From positions 88,821-152,820 of the forward strand of contig CASWRE010000002.1 in the NCBI GenBank assembly GCA_949471785.1: a stretch of 64,000 nt of DNA, read 5' to 3'. Shown here piece by piece: positions 8,836-17,054 of the stretch (positions are counted from its first letter, which is position 1; the number at the start of each line of letters is the position of its first letter). The translations under genes were made by a program, and so were the position numbers. The notes beneath the pieces were generated by a model that saw nothing but the letters and a program-made list of their open reading frames with translations, had not been told where the DNA came from and did not search any database. This DNA is from an uncultured Lachnospiraceae bacterium (GTDB lineage: Bacteria; Bacillota; Clostridia; Lachnospirales; Lachnospiraceae).

Positions 8836-8864
8836 TTGACTGGGGGATTTTCTTGTGTTAGGAT
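8836..8864 (+). promoter_or_regulatory. Sigma-A promoter of the rplU operon
   Basis: TTGACT (8836-8841), a 17-bp spacer and TAGGAT (8859-8864). The predicted start is near 8871, upstream of the L21 leader. Confidence 0.75.
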
Positions 8865-8870
8865 ATTCGA

Positions 8871-8943
8871 GTATGCCGCACAGAGAGGTATAAGACTCTT
8901 CGGAGTCACCACATCTGGCGAGTAAGTTCATAGGAGGTGCCAT
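8871..8943 (+). ncRNA. Probable ribosomal protein L21 leader RNA
   Basis: The 5' untranslated region of rplU contains a GACTC-TTCG-GAGTC tetraloop hairpin (8894-8907) and ends with TAGGAGGTG before the ATG. L21 operons in Firmicutes carry a conserved leader thought to mediate autoregulation. I assign it by position and the hairpin, not by a covariance search. Confidence 0.55.
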
Positions 8944-9249
8944 ATGTACGCAATTATTGCAACAGGTGGTAAACAGTACAAAGTATCCGAGGGTGACATT
9001 ATCAAAGTGGAGAAGCTCGGCGTGGAGTCCGGTGAGACAGTTACTTTCGATCAGGTGCTGGCCGTGAGCAACGAAGGCCTCAAGGTGGGCAGCGACGTTG
9101 CCGGAGCGACCGTGACGGCATCTGTACTTGGAAACGGTAAGGCCAAGAAAGTTATCGTTTACAAGTATAAGAGAAAAACTGGCTATCACAAGAAAAACGG
9201 ACACAGGCAGCAGTACACAGCTGTAAAGATCGAAAAGATCAACGCCTGA
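8944..9249 (+). CDS. rplU: 50S ribosomal protein L21
   Basis: Ribosomal protein L21, 101 aa, the usual bacterial length, a 23S rRNA-binding component of the large subunit. It begins [18 protein letters not shown] and carries the characteristic [15 protein letters not shown] signature near the C-terminus. AGGAGGTG lies at ideal distance from ATG. It is first in the conserved rplU-prp-rpmA cluster, behind a sigma-A promoter and a leader RNA. Confidence 0.98.
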   Translation: MYAIIATGGKQYKVSEGDIIKVEKLGVESGETVTFDQVLAVSNEGLKVGSDVAGATVTASVLGNGKAKKVIVYKYKRKTGYHKKNGHRQQYTAVKIEKINA

Positions 9250-9259
9250 TCCCGCTGTT

Positions 9260-9580
9260 ATGATCCATATTCAGATAGCTGAAAAGAATCAGGAATGCAT
9301 AAAGGTCACTGTGAAGGGCCATGCCGGTTATGCAGGGGAAGGACAGGATATCATCTGCGCGGCCGTTTCCATTCTGATGGTCAACACGGTAAATTCCATC
9401 GAGACGTTTACGGAGGATGATTTTACCTGTGATGACGGAGACGGATTTATGGAGATCACCGTGGATGAGGAAGCGTCTCCGGGCACAAAGCTGTTGATGC
9501 GATCCCTTTGTCTCGGCCTTGAGGGCATTCGGCAATCGTATGGAGATACGTTTATACAGATAATGACCAAGGAGGTATGA
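9260..9580 (+). CDS. prp: Ribosomal-processing cysteine protease Prp (YsxB)
   Basis: Cysteine protease of 106 aa that in Firmicutes removes the N-terminal extension of L27 before it joins the ribosome. The catalytic pair is visible as His21 in KGHAGYAG and Cys33 in DIICAAVS. It sits between rplU and rpmA as in other Firmicutes. The L27 encoded next carries the matching cleavage motif. The ribosome site is poor, suggesting modest translation relative to the ribosomal proteins. Confidence 0.95.
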   Translation: MIHIQIAEKNQECIKVTVKGHAGYAGEGQDIICAAVSILMVNTVNSIETFTEDDFTCDDGDGFMEITVDEEASPGTKLLMRSLCLGLEGIRQSYGDTFIQIMTKEV

Positions 9581-9584
9581 AACT

Positions 9585-9872
9585 ATGATGAGAGTAAACC
9601 TTCAGATTTTCGCTCATAAAAAAGGTGTCGGTTCCACCAAGAACGGCCGTGATTCCGAGTCCAAGAGACTTGGCGCGAAGAGAGCTGACGGGCAGTTTGT
9701 AAAGGCCGGAAATATCCTGTACAGACAGCGCGGAACAAAGATCCATCCGGGCGTAAATGTGGGCATCGGCAGAGACGATACCCTGTATGCCAAGGCTGAC
9801 GGTATTGTACGGTTCCAGAGAAAGGGCCGGGACAAAAAACAGGTGTCCATCGTTCCGGTGGCAGCAGAATAA
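9585..9872 (+). CDS. rpmA: 50S ribosomal protein L27 (with Prp-cleaved extension)
   Basis: Large-subunit protein L27, 95 aa, reaching into the peptidyl-transferase centre. The N-terminus [20 protein letters not shown] contains the extension and LQIFA-H junction recognised by Prp in Firmicutes; cleavage after the Ala would expose the mature HKKG end. The body has the standard [10 protein letters not shown] and RGTKIHPG motifs. AAGGAGG precedes the start. A terminator follows, ending the rplU operon. Confidence 0.98.
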   Translation: MMRVNLQIFAHKKGVGSTKNGRDSESKRLGAKRADGQFVKAGNILYRQRGTKIHPGVNVGIGRDDTLYAKADGIVRFQRKGRDKKQVSIVPVAAE

Positions 9873-9880
9873 GATTGGGG

Positions 9881-9919
9881 AGAGGGCTTCAGGCCAGAGT
9901 GGTCTGGGGCTCTTTTTTT
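9881..9919 (+). terminator. Terminator of the rplU-prp-rpmA operon
   Basis: AGAG plus CTTCAGGCCA pair with TGGTCTGGGG plus CTCT (two bulged G and some GU pairs), followed by seven T. Confidence 0.85.
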
Positions 9920-9954
9920 GTTGATTTTTCCTGTTTTTTACAGCTATTTCGCTA

Positions 9955-9983
9955 TTGAAACAGAACATAAGTTCTGATAAAAT
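9955..9983 (+). promoter_or_regulatory. Sigma-A promoter of the dinB-like/yolD-like operon
   Basis: TTGAAA (9955-9960), 17-bp spacer, TAAAAT (9978-9983). A LexA box fills the spacer and a second lies just downstream, so the promoter should be silent until the SOS response. Confidence 0.8.
9963..9974. promoter_or_regulatory. LexA box 1
   Basis: GAACATAAGTTC fits the Firmicutes SOS consensus GAAC-N4-GTTC exactly and lies inside the -35/-10 spacer. Confidence 0.88.
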
Positions 9984-9989
9984 ACCAAG

Positions 9990-10001
9990 GAACATACGTT
10001 C
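9990..10001. promoter_or_regulatory. LexA box 2
   Basis: GAACATACGTTC fits the GAAC-N4-GTTC consensus exactly, at about the transcription start. It is centred 27 bp (about 2.6 helical turns) from box 1. Confidence 0.88.
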
Positions 10002-10050
10002 TTGCGATGTAACAGAAATCATCATATGGCAGGAGAGGAGAACTGAGAGA

Positions 10051-11580
10051 ATGGAAGATGGCGATCGGGTGTATGTGGCCATTGACTTGAAATCTTTTTA
10101 TGCTTCTGTGGAATGTGCTGAGAGGAAGCTGGACCCTTTAACCACGAATTTGGTGGTGGCGGACATAAGCCGGACGGAGAAAACCATCTGCCTGGCGGTA
10201 TCGCCCTCGCTTAAGGCTTACGGGATTCCGGGACGGGCAAGGCTTTTCGAAGTAGTGCAGAAGGTCAGGGCGATTAACGGAGAGCGTCGTTTAAGGGCGC
10301 CAAAAGGCGCTTTTACAGGAGAATCCTGGGATGACATGGCGCTTAAGTCGTCTCCGGAGCTTTCATTGACCTATATTACGGCGCCGCCGCGGATGGCTCT
10401 TTATATGGAGTATAGCGCCAGGATCTACGGCATTTATCTGAAATATATCGCTCCGGAAGACATTCATGTGTATTCTATCGATGAGGTTTTTCTGGACATA
10501 ACGGATTATCTGGTTCTCTATGGCCTCACAGCCCATGAGCTGGTAGAGAAAATGATTCGAGATGTGCTGCAGACCACGGGTATCACCGCCACGGCAGGGA
10601 TCGGCACGAATCTTTATCTGTGTAAAATTGCCATGGACATGGTAGCCAAACGGGTCAGGCCGGACAGGGACGGCGTGCGGATTGCCTGTCTGGATGAAAT
10701 GGCGTACAGGAAGCTTCTTTGGAATCACCGTCCTCTCACGGATTTTTGGCGGGTGGGGCCGGGATATGCGAAAAAGCTGGAACAGAACGGGCTGTTTACC
10801 ATGGGTGATGTGGCGCGGTGTTCTTTGGGGAGATCGACAGATTATTATAATGAAGATTTACTGTACCGTCTGTTCGGCGTCAACGCAGAGCTGCTCATTG
10901 ATCATGCCTGGGGCTGGGAGCCCTGTTCGGTTGCCGATGTAAAAGCTTATAAACCGCAGTCAAACAGCCTGGGCTCCGGGCAGGTGCTTCGCTGCCCTTA
11001 TGATTTTGTCCATGGCCGGCTGATTGTACGGGAGATGGCGGATCTTCTGGCATTAGACTTGCTGGATAAAGGGCTGGTGACGGATCAGATTGTGCTGACG
11101 GTGGGATACGATATAGAAAATCTGTCTGATCCTGAAATCAGAAAGCTGTATAAAGGCCCTGTTACTATTGATCATTTTGGACGTCGTGTGCCCAAACATG
11201 CTCACGGTACGGTAAATTTGGGACGGCAGACTTCTTCTGCAAAGCTGCTGATTCATGCGGCGGACGAACTGTATGACCGGATTGTAGATAAAAGGCTTCT
11301 TGTCCGGAGAGTCGCGATCACTGCGGGCCGTGTGGTGGAGGAGAGCAGAGCGATGCAGGAGATTCGCTATGAACAGCTGGATCTTTTTACAGATTATCAT
11401 GGGTTGGAAAAGCAGAAAAAGGAAGAAGAGGACGAGCTGGAGCGGGAGAGAAAAATGCAAAAAACCATGCTGGATATCCGGAAAAGATTTGGAAAAAATG
11501 CCGTTCTCAAAGGAATGAATCTGGAGAAAGGAGCCATGACGATGGAGCGGAACCGGCAGATAGGAGGACATAAAGCATGA
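10051..11580 (+). CDS. Y-family translesion DNA polymerase (DinB/UmuC-like)
   Basis: Error-prone DNA polymerase of about 509 aa that copies past DNA lesions. Palm and finger motifs are visible: YVAIDLKSFYASVE near residue 7 (first catalytic Asp), SIDEVFLDIT (second acidic site), and the helix-hairpin-helix TDFWRVGPGYAKKL. The ORF track begins at 9955, but that TTG is the -35 box; I choose ATG 10051 behind GAGAGGAG. The C-terminus is charged and coiled (KQKKEEEDELERERK). It resembles the UvrX/YqjW type usually encoded with a YolD-like protein, as here with a 4-base overlap. Two LexA boxes control it. The pair separates rpmA from obgE, which are normally adjacent. Confidence 0.93.
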   Translation: MEDGDRVYVAIDLKSFYASVECAERKLDPLTTNLVVADISRTEKTICLAVSPSLKAYGIPGRARLFEVVQKVRAINGERRLRAPKGAFTGESWDDMALKSSPELSLTYITAPPRMALYMEYSARIYGIYLKYIAPEDIHVYSIDEVFLDITDYLVLYGLTAHELVEKMIRDVLQTTGITATAGIGTNLYLCKIAMDMVAKRVRPDRDGVRIACLDEMAYRKLLWNHRPLTDFWRVGPGYAKKLEQNGLFTMGDVARCSLGRSTDYYNEDLLYRLFGVNAELLIDHAWGWEPCSVADVKAYKPQSNSLGSGQVLRCPYDFVHGRLIVREMADLLALDLLDKGLVTDQIVLTVGYDIENLSDPEIRKLYKGPVTIDHFGRRVPKHAHGTVNLGRQTSSAKLLIHAADELYDRIVDKRLLVRRVAITAGRVVEESRAMQEIRYEQLDLFTDYHGLEKQKKEEEDELERERKMQKTMLDIRKRFGKNAVLKGMNLEKGAMTMERNRQIGGHKA

Positions 11581-12005
11581 GCAGAGGAAAAGAAAAGTCT
11601 TACGAAGATATCCTGCAGCTTCCCCGTCATGTTTCCGGTTCCCATCCTCCTATGCCCCTGCCTGACCGGGCGGCTCAGTTTTCCCCTTTTTCGGCTCTTG
11701 CCGGTTATGAGGAAGCCGTGCGGGAAGAGGAACGGATTACCGGTGAGAGAAAGGAATTGAACGAGGATGCGAAAAAACTATTAGATGAAAAATTGCAGGC
11801 GGTTTTAGCTCGGGGGAAAGATGCCGGGGAAACCGTATTTACCTGCTTTCGGGCAGACGCGAGAAAAGAAGGCGGCGCCTGTATCGTACTTGAGGGGCGT
11901 GTGAAAAAGTGGGAACCCTATGAGAGATCCATTATTCTGACGGATGGAACTCGCATACCGGCAGCGGAAATTGTGGATATACAGGATGTTACTGTGAACG
12001 GATAG
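11577..12005 (+). CDS. YolD-like protein
   Basis: Small soluble protein of 142 aa translated from an ATGA overlap with the polymerase gene. The N-terminal motif DILQLPRHVSGSHPPMPLPD followed by RAAQFSPFSALAGYEEA is the signature of YolD-like proteins that accompany Y-family polymerases in Firmicutes. A central helical region (EEAVREEERITGERKELNED) is followed by a beta-rich end (VLEGRVKKWEPYERSIILTDG). It is thought to act with the polymerase in the SOS response; the mechanism is not established. It shares the LexA-controlled promoter. Confidence 0.82.
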   Translation: MSRGKEKSYEDILQLPRHVSGSHPPMPLPDRAAQFSPFSALAGYEEAVREEERITGERKELNEDAKKLLDEKLQAVLARGKDAGETVFTCFRADARKEGGACIVLEGRVKKWEPYERSIILTDGTRIPAAEIVDIQDVTVNG

Positions 12006-12069
12006 AACAGAAACAAAGAGTTGATGGACAGAACTGCATATAATAATTTTTATATTGTATTATTTTTAT

Positions 12070-12098
12070 TTGTATTTTGTGGTAAGTTAGTGTAGAAT
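12070..12098 (+). promoter_or_regulatory. Sigma-A promoter of the obgE operon
   Basis: TTGTAT (12070-12075), 17-bp spacer, TAGAAT (12093-12098). It gives obgE its own promoter, independent of the SOS genes inserted upstream. Confidence 0.7.
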
Positions 12099-12113
12099 TG
12101 GTATGGCAACTGG

Positions 12114-12148
12114 GAACAATAGAAGTATCATTGTTCAGACAATCTGAA
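12114..12148 (+). promoter_or_regulatory. Two mutually exclusive hairpins in the obgE leader
   Basis: GAACAAT/ATTGTTC (12114-12120, 12130-12136) and TTCAGA/TCTGAA (12134-12139, 12143-12148) share the TTC at 12134-12136, so only one can form fully. No T-run follows. Function unknown. Confidence 0.4.
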
Positions 12149-12179
12149 TACGGTTCTGAAATTATAGAAAAGAGGTATT

Positions 12180-13472
12180 ATGTTTGCAGATAGAGCGACG
12201 ATAAGCATCCGTTCCGGGAAAGGTGGAGACGGCCATGTGAGCTTCCGCCGGGAGCTGTATGTGCCCAACGGCGGCCCCGACGGCGGAGACGGAGGCCGGG
12301 GCGGAGACGTCATATTTGAGATTGATGAAGGTCTCAATACTCTTTCGGAATTCCGCCATAAGAGAAAGTACGCGGCGAAAAACGGTCAGGAGGGCGGCAA
12401 ACGCCGCTGTCATGGCTCCGACGGAGAAGACATTATTTTGAGAGTACCTGAGGGCACGGTAATTATTGAGACCAGCACCGAAAAGATCGTGGCGGATATG
12501 TCCGGCGAAAACCGCAGACAAGTGGTGCTAAAAGGCGGACGTGGCGGGAAAGGCAATATGCATTATGCCACCGCCACTATGCAAGTACCCAAATATGCGC
12601 AGGCCGGGCAGGCGGCTCAGGAGCTGGAAGTACGTCTGGAACTCAAGGTGATCGCTGACGTTGGTCTGGTGGGATTTCCAAACGTGGGTAAGTCCACATT
12701 CTTGTCCCGGGTGACAAACGCCAGACCCAAGATAGCCAATTACCATTTTACGACCCTTACGCCCAATCTGGGAGTCGTGGATCTGGAAGGCGGCGGATTC
12801 GTTATTGCGGATATCCCGGGATTAATCGAGGGCGCCTCCGAGGGGCTGGGCCTGGGGCATGAATTTCTGCGTCATATCGAGCGCACCCGGGTCATCGTTC
12901 ATATCGTTGATGCGGCTTCTACGGAAGGGCGCGATCCGGTGGAGGATATCCATAAGATAAATGATGAGCTTCGTGCTTACAATGAACGGATTGCGGACAG
13001 GCCTCAGGTTATTGCCGCCAATAAGATGGATGCCGTTTATGAGAACGGAGAAGACCCCATTGCCCGCCTGAAAGCCGAATTTGGGCCTCAGGGCGTTGAA
13101 ATATATCCGATCTCGGCGGTTACCGGCCAGGGTGTCCGGGAGCTCCTGTTTTATATACAGAAGCTGCTTGCGGCCTGTCCCGCGGAACCGGTAATCTTTG
13201 AGCGGGAGTTTTATCCGGAGGATATGCTGCTGACCGAGTCTTTACCCTATACGGTAGAGAGGATTGAAGAAAAGGAAGGGCCTGTGTACGTGGCGGAAGG
13301 GCCAAAGATTGAGAAAATGTTGGGCTATACCAACCTGGACTCGGAAAAAGGTTTTGCCTTTTTTCAGCGTTTCTTAAAAGAAAGCGGTATCCTGGCAGAT
13401 CTGGAGAAGGCCGGTATCAGCGAGGGCGATACGGTACGGATCTACGGTCTGGAATTTGATTATTACAAATAA
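12180..13472 (+). CDS. obgE: GTPase Obg
   Basis: Essential GTPase of 430 aa acting in late 50S assembly and stress/cell-cycle control. Domain order is the glycine-rich Obg fold (about 1-158: GKGGDGHVSFRRE, PNGGPDGGDGGRGGD), G domain (G1 GFPNVGKST near 165, DIPGLIEG, G4 NKMD), and a C-terminal OCT domain (about 350-430) found in Gram-positive Obg proteins. AGAGGT precedes the ATG. It leads an operon of ribosome and NAD genes (yhbY, nadD, yqeK, rsfS), an order well known in Firmicutes. Confidence 0.98.
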   Translation: MFADRATISIRSGKGGDGHVSFRRELYVPNGGPDGGDGGRGGDVIFEIDEGLNTLSEFRHKRKYAAKNGQEGGKRRCHGSDGEDIILRVPEGTVIIETSTEKIVADMSGENRRQVVLKGGRGGKGNMHYATATMQVPKYAQAGQAAQELEVRLELKVIADVGLVGFPNVGKSTFLSRVTNARPKIANYHFTTLTPNLGVVDLEGGGFVIADIPGLIEGASEGLGLGHEFLRHIERTRVIVHIVDAASTEGRDPVEDIHKINDELRAYNERIADRPQVIAANKMDAVYENGEDPIARLKAEFGPQGVEIYPISAVTGQGVRELLFYIQKLLAACPAEPVIFEREFYPEDMLLTESLPYTVERIEEKEGPVYVAEGPKIEKMLGYTNLDSEKGFAFFQRFLKESGILADLEKAGISEGDTVRIYGLEFDYYK

Positions 13473-13513
13473 CGATAATGCCAAATATGCAGAGAAAGAA
13501 AAGGAGAGTACAG

Positions 13514-13804
13514 ATGACAAGTAAGCAGAGAGCTTATTTAAAAAGTCTTGCCATGAATACGGAGCCGATATTTCAGATGGGGAAATCCAGCCTGACGCCG
13601 GAGCTCACGAAAGCAGTGGATGAAGCTCTGGCCGCGCGGGAGCTGGTTAAAATCAGCGTGCTGCAAAACTGTGCGGATGATCCCCATGAGTTGGCCTCCA
13701 TTCTGTCAGAGCGAACCCGCTCTCAGGTGGTGCAGGTGATCGGCAAAAAGATCGTCCTGTATCGTGAGGGCAAGGATAAGAAAAAGAAAATCATTTTACC
13801 CTGA
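13514..13804 (+). CDS. yhbY: Ribosome assembly RNA-binding protein YhbY
   Basis: CRM-domain RNA-binding protein of 96 aa associated with pre-50S particles. It starts MTSKQRAYLKSLAM and carries the GKSSLTPELTKAVDEALAARELVKI signature and the R-S-Q-V-V-Q-V-I-G-K end strand. The ORF track starts at 13478, but AAGGAGA lies just before ATG 13514, and family members begin there. It lies between obgE and nadD. Confidence 0.94.
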   Translation: MTSKQRAYLKSLAMNTEPIFQMGKSSLTPELTKAVDEALAARELVKISVLQNCADDPHELASILSERTRSQVVQVIGKKIVLYREGKDKKKKIILP

Positions 13805-13816
13805 TATGAGGATCTT

Positions 13817-14446
13817 ATGAACGGCGGCAGAAAAAAAATCGGAATTATGGGCGGAACTTTTGATCCTATCCATATCGGCCATCTGGTGATTGCGGAGAAT
13901 GCCCGTCAGCAGCTTGACCTGGAAAAAGTTTTGTTTCTACCTGCGGGAAATCCTCCGCATAAAAAGGAGCGAGAGGGACGGGCCACGGACAGCCAGCGCG
14001 TCGAGATGGTGCGGCGGGCTATTCAGGGGAACCGTTATTTTGAGTTGTCCTTACGGGAAATGGAGCGGGAGGGCTACAGTTATACGTATCAGACACTGGA
14101 ATCTCTAAAAGAGGAGCATCCGAATGAAGCGTATTACTTTATCATCGGTGCGGATTCTCTATATGATTTCAAAGGCTGGCTGCATCCGGAGCGGATCTGT
14201 GCCTGCGCCTCTATCGTGGTGGCAACGAGGGATCATACCGACGAAGAACTGCTGAATTACGAAATCAGGATGAACAGCCGGTATTTTTGCGGCGAATTTA
14301 TCCGACTGAATACACGGGATATTGATATTTCATCGCGCCAGCTCAGAGCATGGGTGGCTGAGGGACGAACCATTAAATATTATGTTCCTGATTCTGTGAT
14401 TGACTTTATAGAGGAAAACCATATATACTGGAAACGAAAGGACTGA
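13817..14446 (+). CDS. nadD: Nicotinate-nucleotide adenylyltransferase
   Basis: Makes deamido-NAD from nicotinate mononucleotide and ATP, the adenylation step of NAD biosynthesis; 209 aa. The nucleotidyltransferase motif GGTFDPIHIGHL (about residues 11-22) and the C-terminal DISSRQLR motif near 172 are both intact, as is PAGNPPHKK. It is followed by yqeK and rsfS as in other Firmicutes. Confidence 0.97.
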   Translation: MNGGRKKIGIMGGTFDPIHIGHLVIAENARQQLDLEKVLFLPAGNPPHKKEREGRATDSQRVEMVRRAIQGNRYFELSLREMEREGYSYTYQTLESLKEEHPNEAYYFIIGADSLYDFKGWLHPERICACASIVVATRDHTDEELLNYEIRMNSRYFCGEFIRLNTRDIDISSRQLRAWVAEGRTIKYYVPDSVIDFIEENHIYWKRKD

Positions 14447-14451
14447 TACCA

Positions 14452-15084
14452 TTGGCAGAATATGACCTGACGCATTTGCAGAAGCTTATGAAAAAAGAAT
14501 TGGATTATGACCGCTATCAGCATACGTTGGGCGTTATGTTTACGGCCGCTGCGCTGGCTATGGCTCATGGTGAAAATATGGAACGCGCCGAGGTGGCCGG
14601 GTTACTTCATGACTGTGCAAAATGTATCCCAAATAAGAAAAAACTGAAAATATGTCGGAATCATCATATTCCAGTCAGTAGTTATGAAGAGCATCATCCA
14701 TTTATGCTTCATGCAAAACTGGGGGCCTGGATGGCTAAACATAAGTACCATATCAAGGACCCGGATGTTTTGCAGGCCATTCTGTGGCATACCACAGGAA
14801 AGCCCGGAATGTCTGTGCTGGAAAAAATTATTTTCATTGCTGATTACATGGAACCGGGAAGAATAAAAGCATCCAACCTCCCGGAAGTGCGCCGGCTGGC
14901 TTTTCAAGATCTGGATCGCTGTATGTATGTAATTTGCCGGGATACATTGGAGTATCTGCACGGTTCAAATGCTGATGTGGAGGAAAACACGAGACGGGCC
15001 TGCGATTATTATCGCTCGCTGTATGAAAAACAAGGAGGAGAGTGTGATGAATCAATCCCTGGAAATGGTTCGGATGGCCGTTGA
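14452..15084 (+). CDS. yqeK: HD-domain bis(5'-nucleosyl)-tetraphosphatase YqeK
   Basis: Metal-dependent HD phosphohydrolase of 210 aa; family members split Ap4A symmetrically into two ADP. The HD pattern is visible as RYQHTLGV, LLHDCAK and the later HHPFMLHAKLGA and WHTTG histidines. The start is TTG, five bases after the nadD stop, with GAAAGG upstream. The 3' end overlaps rsfS by 38 bases, implying coupled translation. Confidence 0.93.
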   Translation: MAEYDLTHLQKLMKKELDYDRYQHTLGVMFTAAALAMAHGENMERAEVAGLLHDCAKCIPNKKKLKICRNHHIPVSSYEEHHPFMLHAKLGAWMAKHKYHIKDPDVLQAILWHTTGKPGMSVLEKIIFIADYMEPGRIKASNLPEVRRLAFQDLDRCMYVICRDTLEYLHGSNADVEENTRRACDYYRSLYEKQGGECDESIPGNGSDGR

Positions 15085-15403
15085 GGCGCTGGAAGACAAA
15101 AAAGCAGAAAACATTAAGGTAATCAATATCGAAAAAATATCTACCCTGGCGGATTATTTCCTGATTGCCGGAGGCAGCAATCGCAATCAGGTGCAGGCTT
15201 TGTGTGACAATGTGGAGGAAATCCTGGGCCGGGCCGGGCATAAATGTAAGCTGGAAGGTTATGATACGGCTAATTGGATTTTGATGGATTACGGTGATAT
15301 TGTTATTCATATCTTCGATGAGGAGAATCGTCTTTTCTATGATCTGGAGCGCATCTGGGGAGACGGAAGTCTTATGGCTGTAGAAGATATCAAGAAACTT
15401 TAA
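15047..15403 (+). CDS. rsfS: Ribosomal silencing factor RsfS
   Basis: Binds L14 on the 50S subunit and blocks subunit joining in starvation; 118 aa. Motifs include NIEKISTLADYFLIAGGSN and GYDTANWILMDYGDIVIHIF. The ORF track starts at 14969, but AAGGAGGAGAGTG directly precedes ATG 15047, matching the usual N-terminus. It overlaps the yqeK 3' end and closes the obgE operon. Confidence 0.96.
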   Translation: MNQSLEMVRMAVEALEDKKAENIKVINIEKISTLADYFLIAGGSNRNQVQALCDNVEEILGRAGHKCKLEGYDTANWILMDYGDIVIHIFDEENRLFYDLERIWGDGSLMAVEDIKKL

Positions 15404-15477
15404 CACGTTACTCGTGTATGAGCGGAATATTTCCATAATATAAAAAATATATCAGGGAAATGAACAGCAGAAGGGCA

Positions 15478-15510
15478 GGATATGCAGCATATACATATGC
15501 TGTCCTTTTT
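15478..15510 (+). terminator. Terminator of the obgE operon
   Basis: CAGCATAT pairs with ATATGCTG, and GGA with TCC around a 4-nt bulge, followed by five T. The rest of the 15404-15656 gap holds this hairpin and the next promoter. Confidence 0.75.
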
Positions 15511-15581
15511 CGTGTGCAGCAAAGCACAGACCTGTCTGAACGGTAGTTATCCTATGTATGTAGAAATTATGGCATAATTGA

Positions 15582-15610
15582 TTGACTTTAGTTCCTGCAT
15601 CTACTATACT
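15582..15610 (+). promoter_or_regulatory. Sigma-A promoter of the second MATE gene
   Basis: TTGACT (15582-15587), 17-bp spacer, TATACT (15605-15610), about 47 bases before the ATG. Confidence 0.82.
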
Positions 15611-15656
15611 GGACTGACATTCGCAAAAAATACATGTCTATGTTGGAGAGAACACT

Positions 15657-17045
15657 ATGCAAAGGATAAGAGAAAAATATTTCGGCGACGGCCGGTTTTA
15701 TAAAAGAGTATTCATGATCGCCATTCCCATTATGATTCAGAGCGGTATTACAAATTTTGTAAACATGCTTGATAATATCATGATCGGACAGATCGGAACC
15801 GAATCCATGTCCGGAGTGTCGATCGTAAATCAGATATTATTTGTATACAATCTCTGTATTTTCGGAGCCGTCTCCGGTGCAGGGATTTTTACGGCCCAGT
15901 ATTATGGCCAGCAAAATACAAAGGGGATTCAGTACACGGTCCGATTTAAATTGCTGTTAGGTATAGCGGCCACTTTATTGGCTTTTGGCATATGTATTGC
16001 CGGCGGCCCAACCCTGATCAATATGTATTTAAAAGGAGAGGGGACTGCCGAGAGTATCCGGGCTACTTTGTACTATGGCAGACAGTATATGCTGATCATG
16101 CTGGTCGGACTTCCTTTTTACATGATTACTCAGGTATATGCCAGTACCCTGAGGGAATGCGGAAAGACGATATTGCCAATGAAAGCAGGAATAGCCGCCA
16201 TTTTAATTAATCTGGCGCTGAATTATCTGCTGATTTACGGGAAATTCGGTTTTCCGGCCTGGGGTGTGCGGGGAGCGGCGGTTGCGACCGTTTGTTCTCG
16301 AATAGCGGAGACGGCGATTATTGTTATGGCAACTCATCAAAATCCTGTGGATAATCCTTTTGTAACAGGCTTATACCGTACCATGTCTATTCCCCGGGAT
16401 GTGATCAGAAAAATTGTTATAAAAGGAACGCCTCTGCTTCTGAACGAAACTTTCTGGGCTGCAGGAATGGCATCTCTGGCCGGATGCTATTCTTTGAAGG
16501 GATTACATGTGGTCGCCGCCCTGAATATTACCAATACAATAGCCAACCTGTTCAATATTTCTTTTGCGGCTATGGGAGAGGCCGTAGCCATCATTGTGGG
16601 GCAGATTCTGGGTACGGGCGATATGAAAAAAGCAAAAGATACAGACAGAAAATTGATTGTTTCCTCAGTGCTCTTATGTAGCGGTGTGGCCGTTTTGATG
16701 TTTGTTATCGCTCCCGTATTCCCGAGATTTTATAATACATCCGCAGATATACGATCGACAGCCATGCGGCTGATTATGATTACGGCTTTGTTTATTCCGC
16801 AAAATGCGTTGCTGAATGCCTTGTACTTTACGCTTCGATCCGGGGGCAAAACCATGATTGCTTTCTTTTTCGACAGCGTATTTATGTGGTGCGTCAATGT
16901 GGTAACGGCCTTTTCCCTGGCGACATGCACGACATTATCGATTCTGTGGATTTATTTTTTTGTGCAGCTTACGGACAGCCTGAAAGCAGTTATTGGCTTT
17001 ATACTGGTGAAAAAGGGAGTATGGCTGCAGAATATTGTGGATTAA
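15657..17045 (+). CDS. MATE-family efflux transporter
   Basis: Twelve-segment membrane antiporter of 462 aa, monocistronic, with its own consensus promoter. It begins MQRIREKYFGDGRFYKRVF; the conserved NMLDNIMIGQIGTESMSGVS pattern lies near residue 37 and a second-half counterpart near 300 (NISFAAMGEAVAIIVGQILG). GGAGAG precedes the ATG. It differs clearly from the MATE gene at 7365 in sequence despite equal length. Substrate unknown; it converges on lexA with only nine bases between. Confidence 0.9.
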   Translation: MQRIREKYFGDGRFYKRVFMIAIPIMIQSGITNFVNMLDNIMIGQIGTESMSGVSIVNQILFVYNLCIFGAVSGAGIFTAQYYGQQNTKGIQYTVRFKLLLGIAATLLAFGICIAGGPTLINMYLKGEGTAESIRATLYYGRQYMLIMLVGLPFYMITQVYASTLRECGKTILPMKAGIAAILINLALNYLLIYGKFGFPAWGVRGAAVATVCSRIAETAIIVMATHQNPVDNPFVTGLYRTMSIPRDVIRKIVIKGTPLLLNETFWAAGMASLAGCYSLKGLHVVAALNITNTIANLFNISFAAMGEAVAIIVGQILGTGDMKKAKDTDRKLIVSSVLLCSGVAVLMFVIAPVFPRFYNTSADIRSTAMRLIMITALFIPQNALLNALYFTLRSGGKTMIAFFFDSVFMWCVNVVTAFSLATCTTLSILWIYFFVQLTDSLKAVIGFILVKKGVWLQNIVD

Positions 17046-17054
17046 CACAATTTT

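Noticed and set aside
9955-10050. N-terminal extension of the translesion polymerase in the ORF track
   Set aside because: The TTG start is the -35 hexamer of the promoter and the segment holds both LexA boxes; a good ribosome site precedes ATG 10051.
14969-15046. N-terminal extension of RsfS
   Set aside because: It is out-of-frame yqeK sequence; AAGGAGGAG points to ATG 15047.
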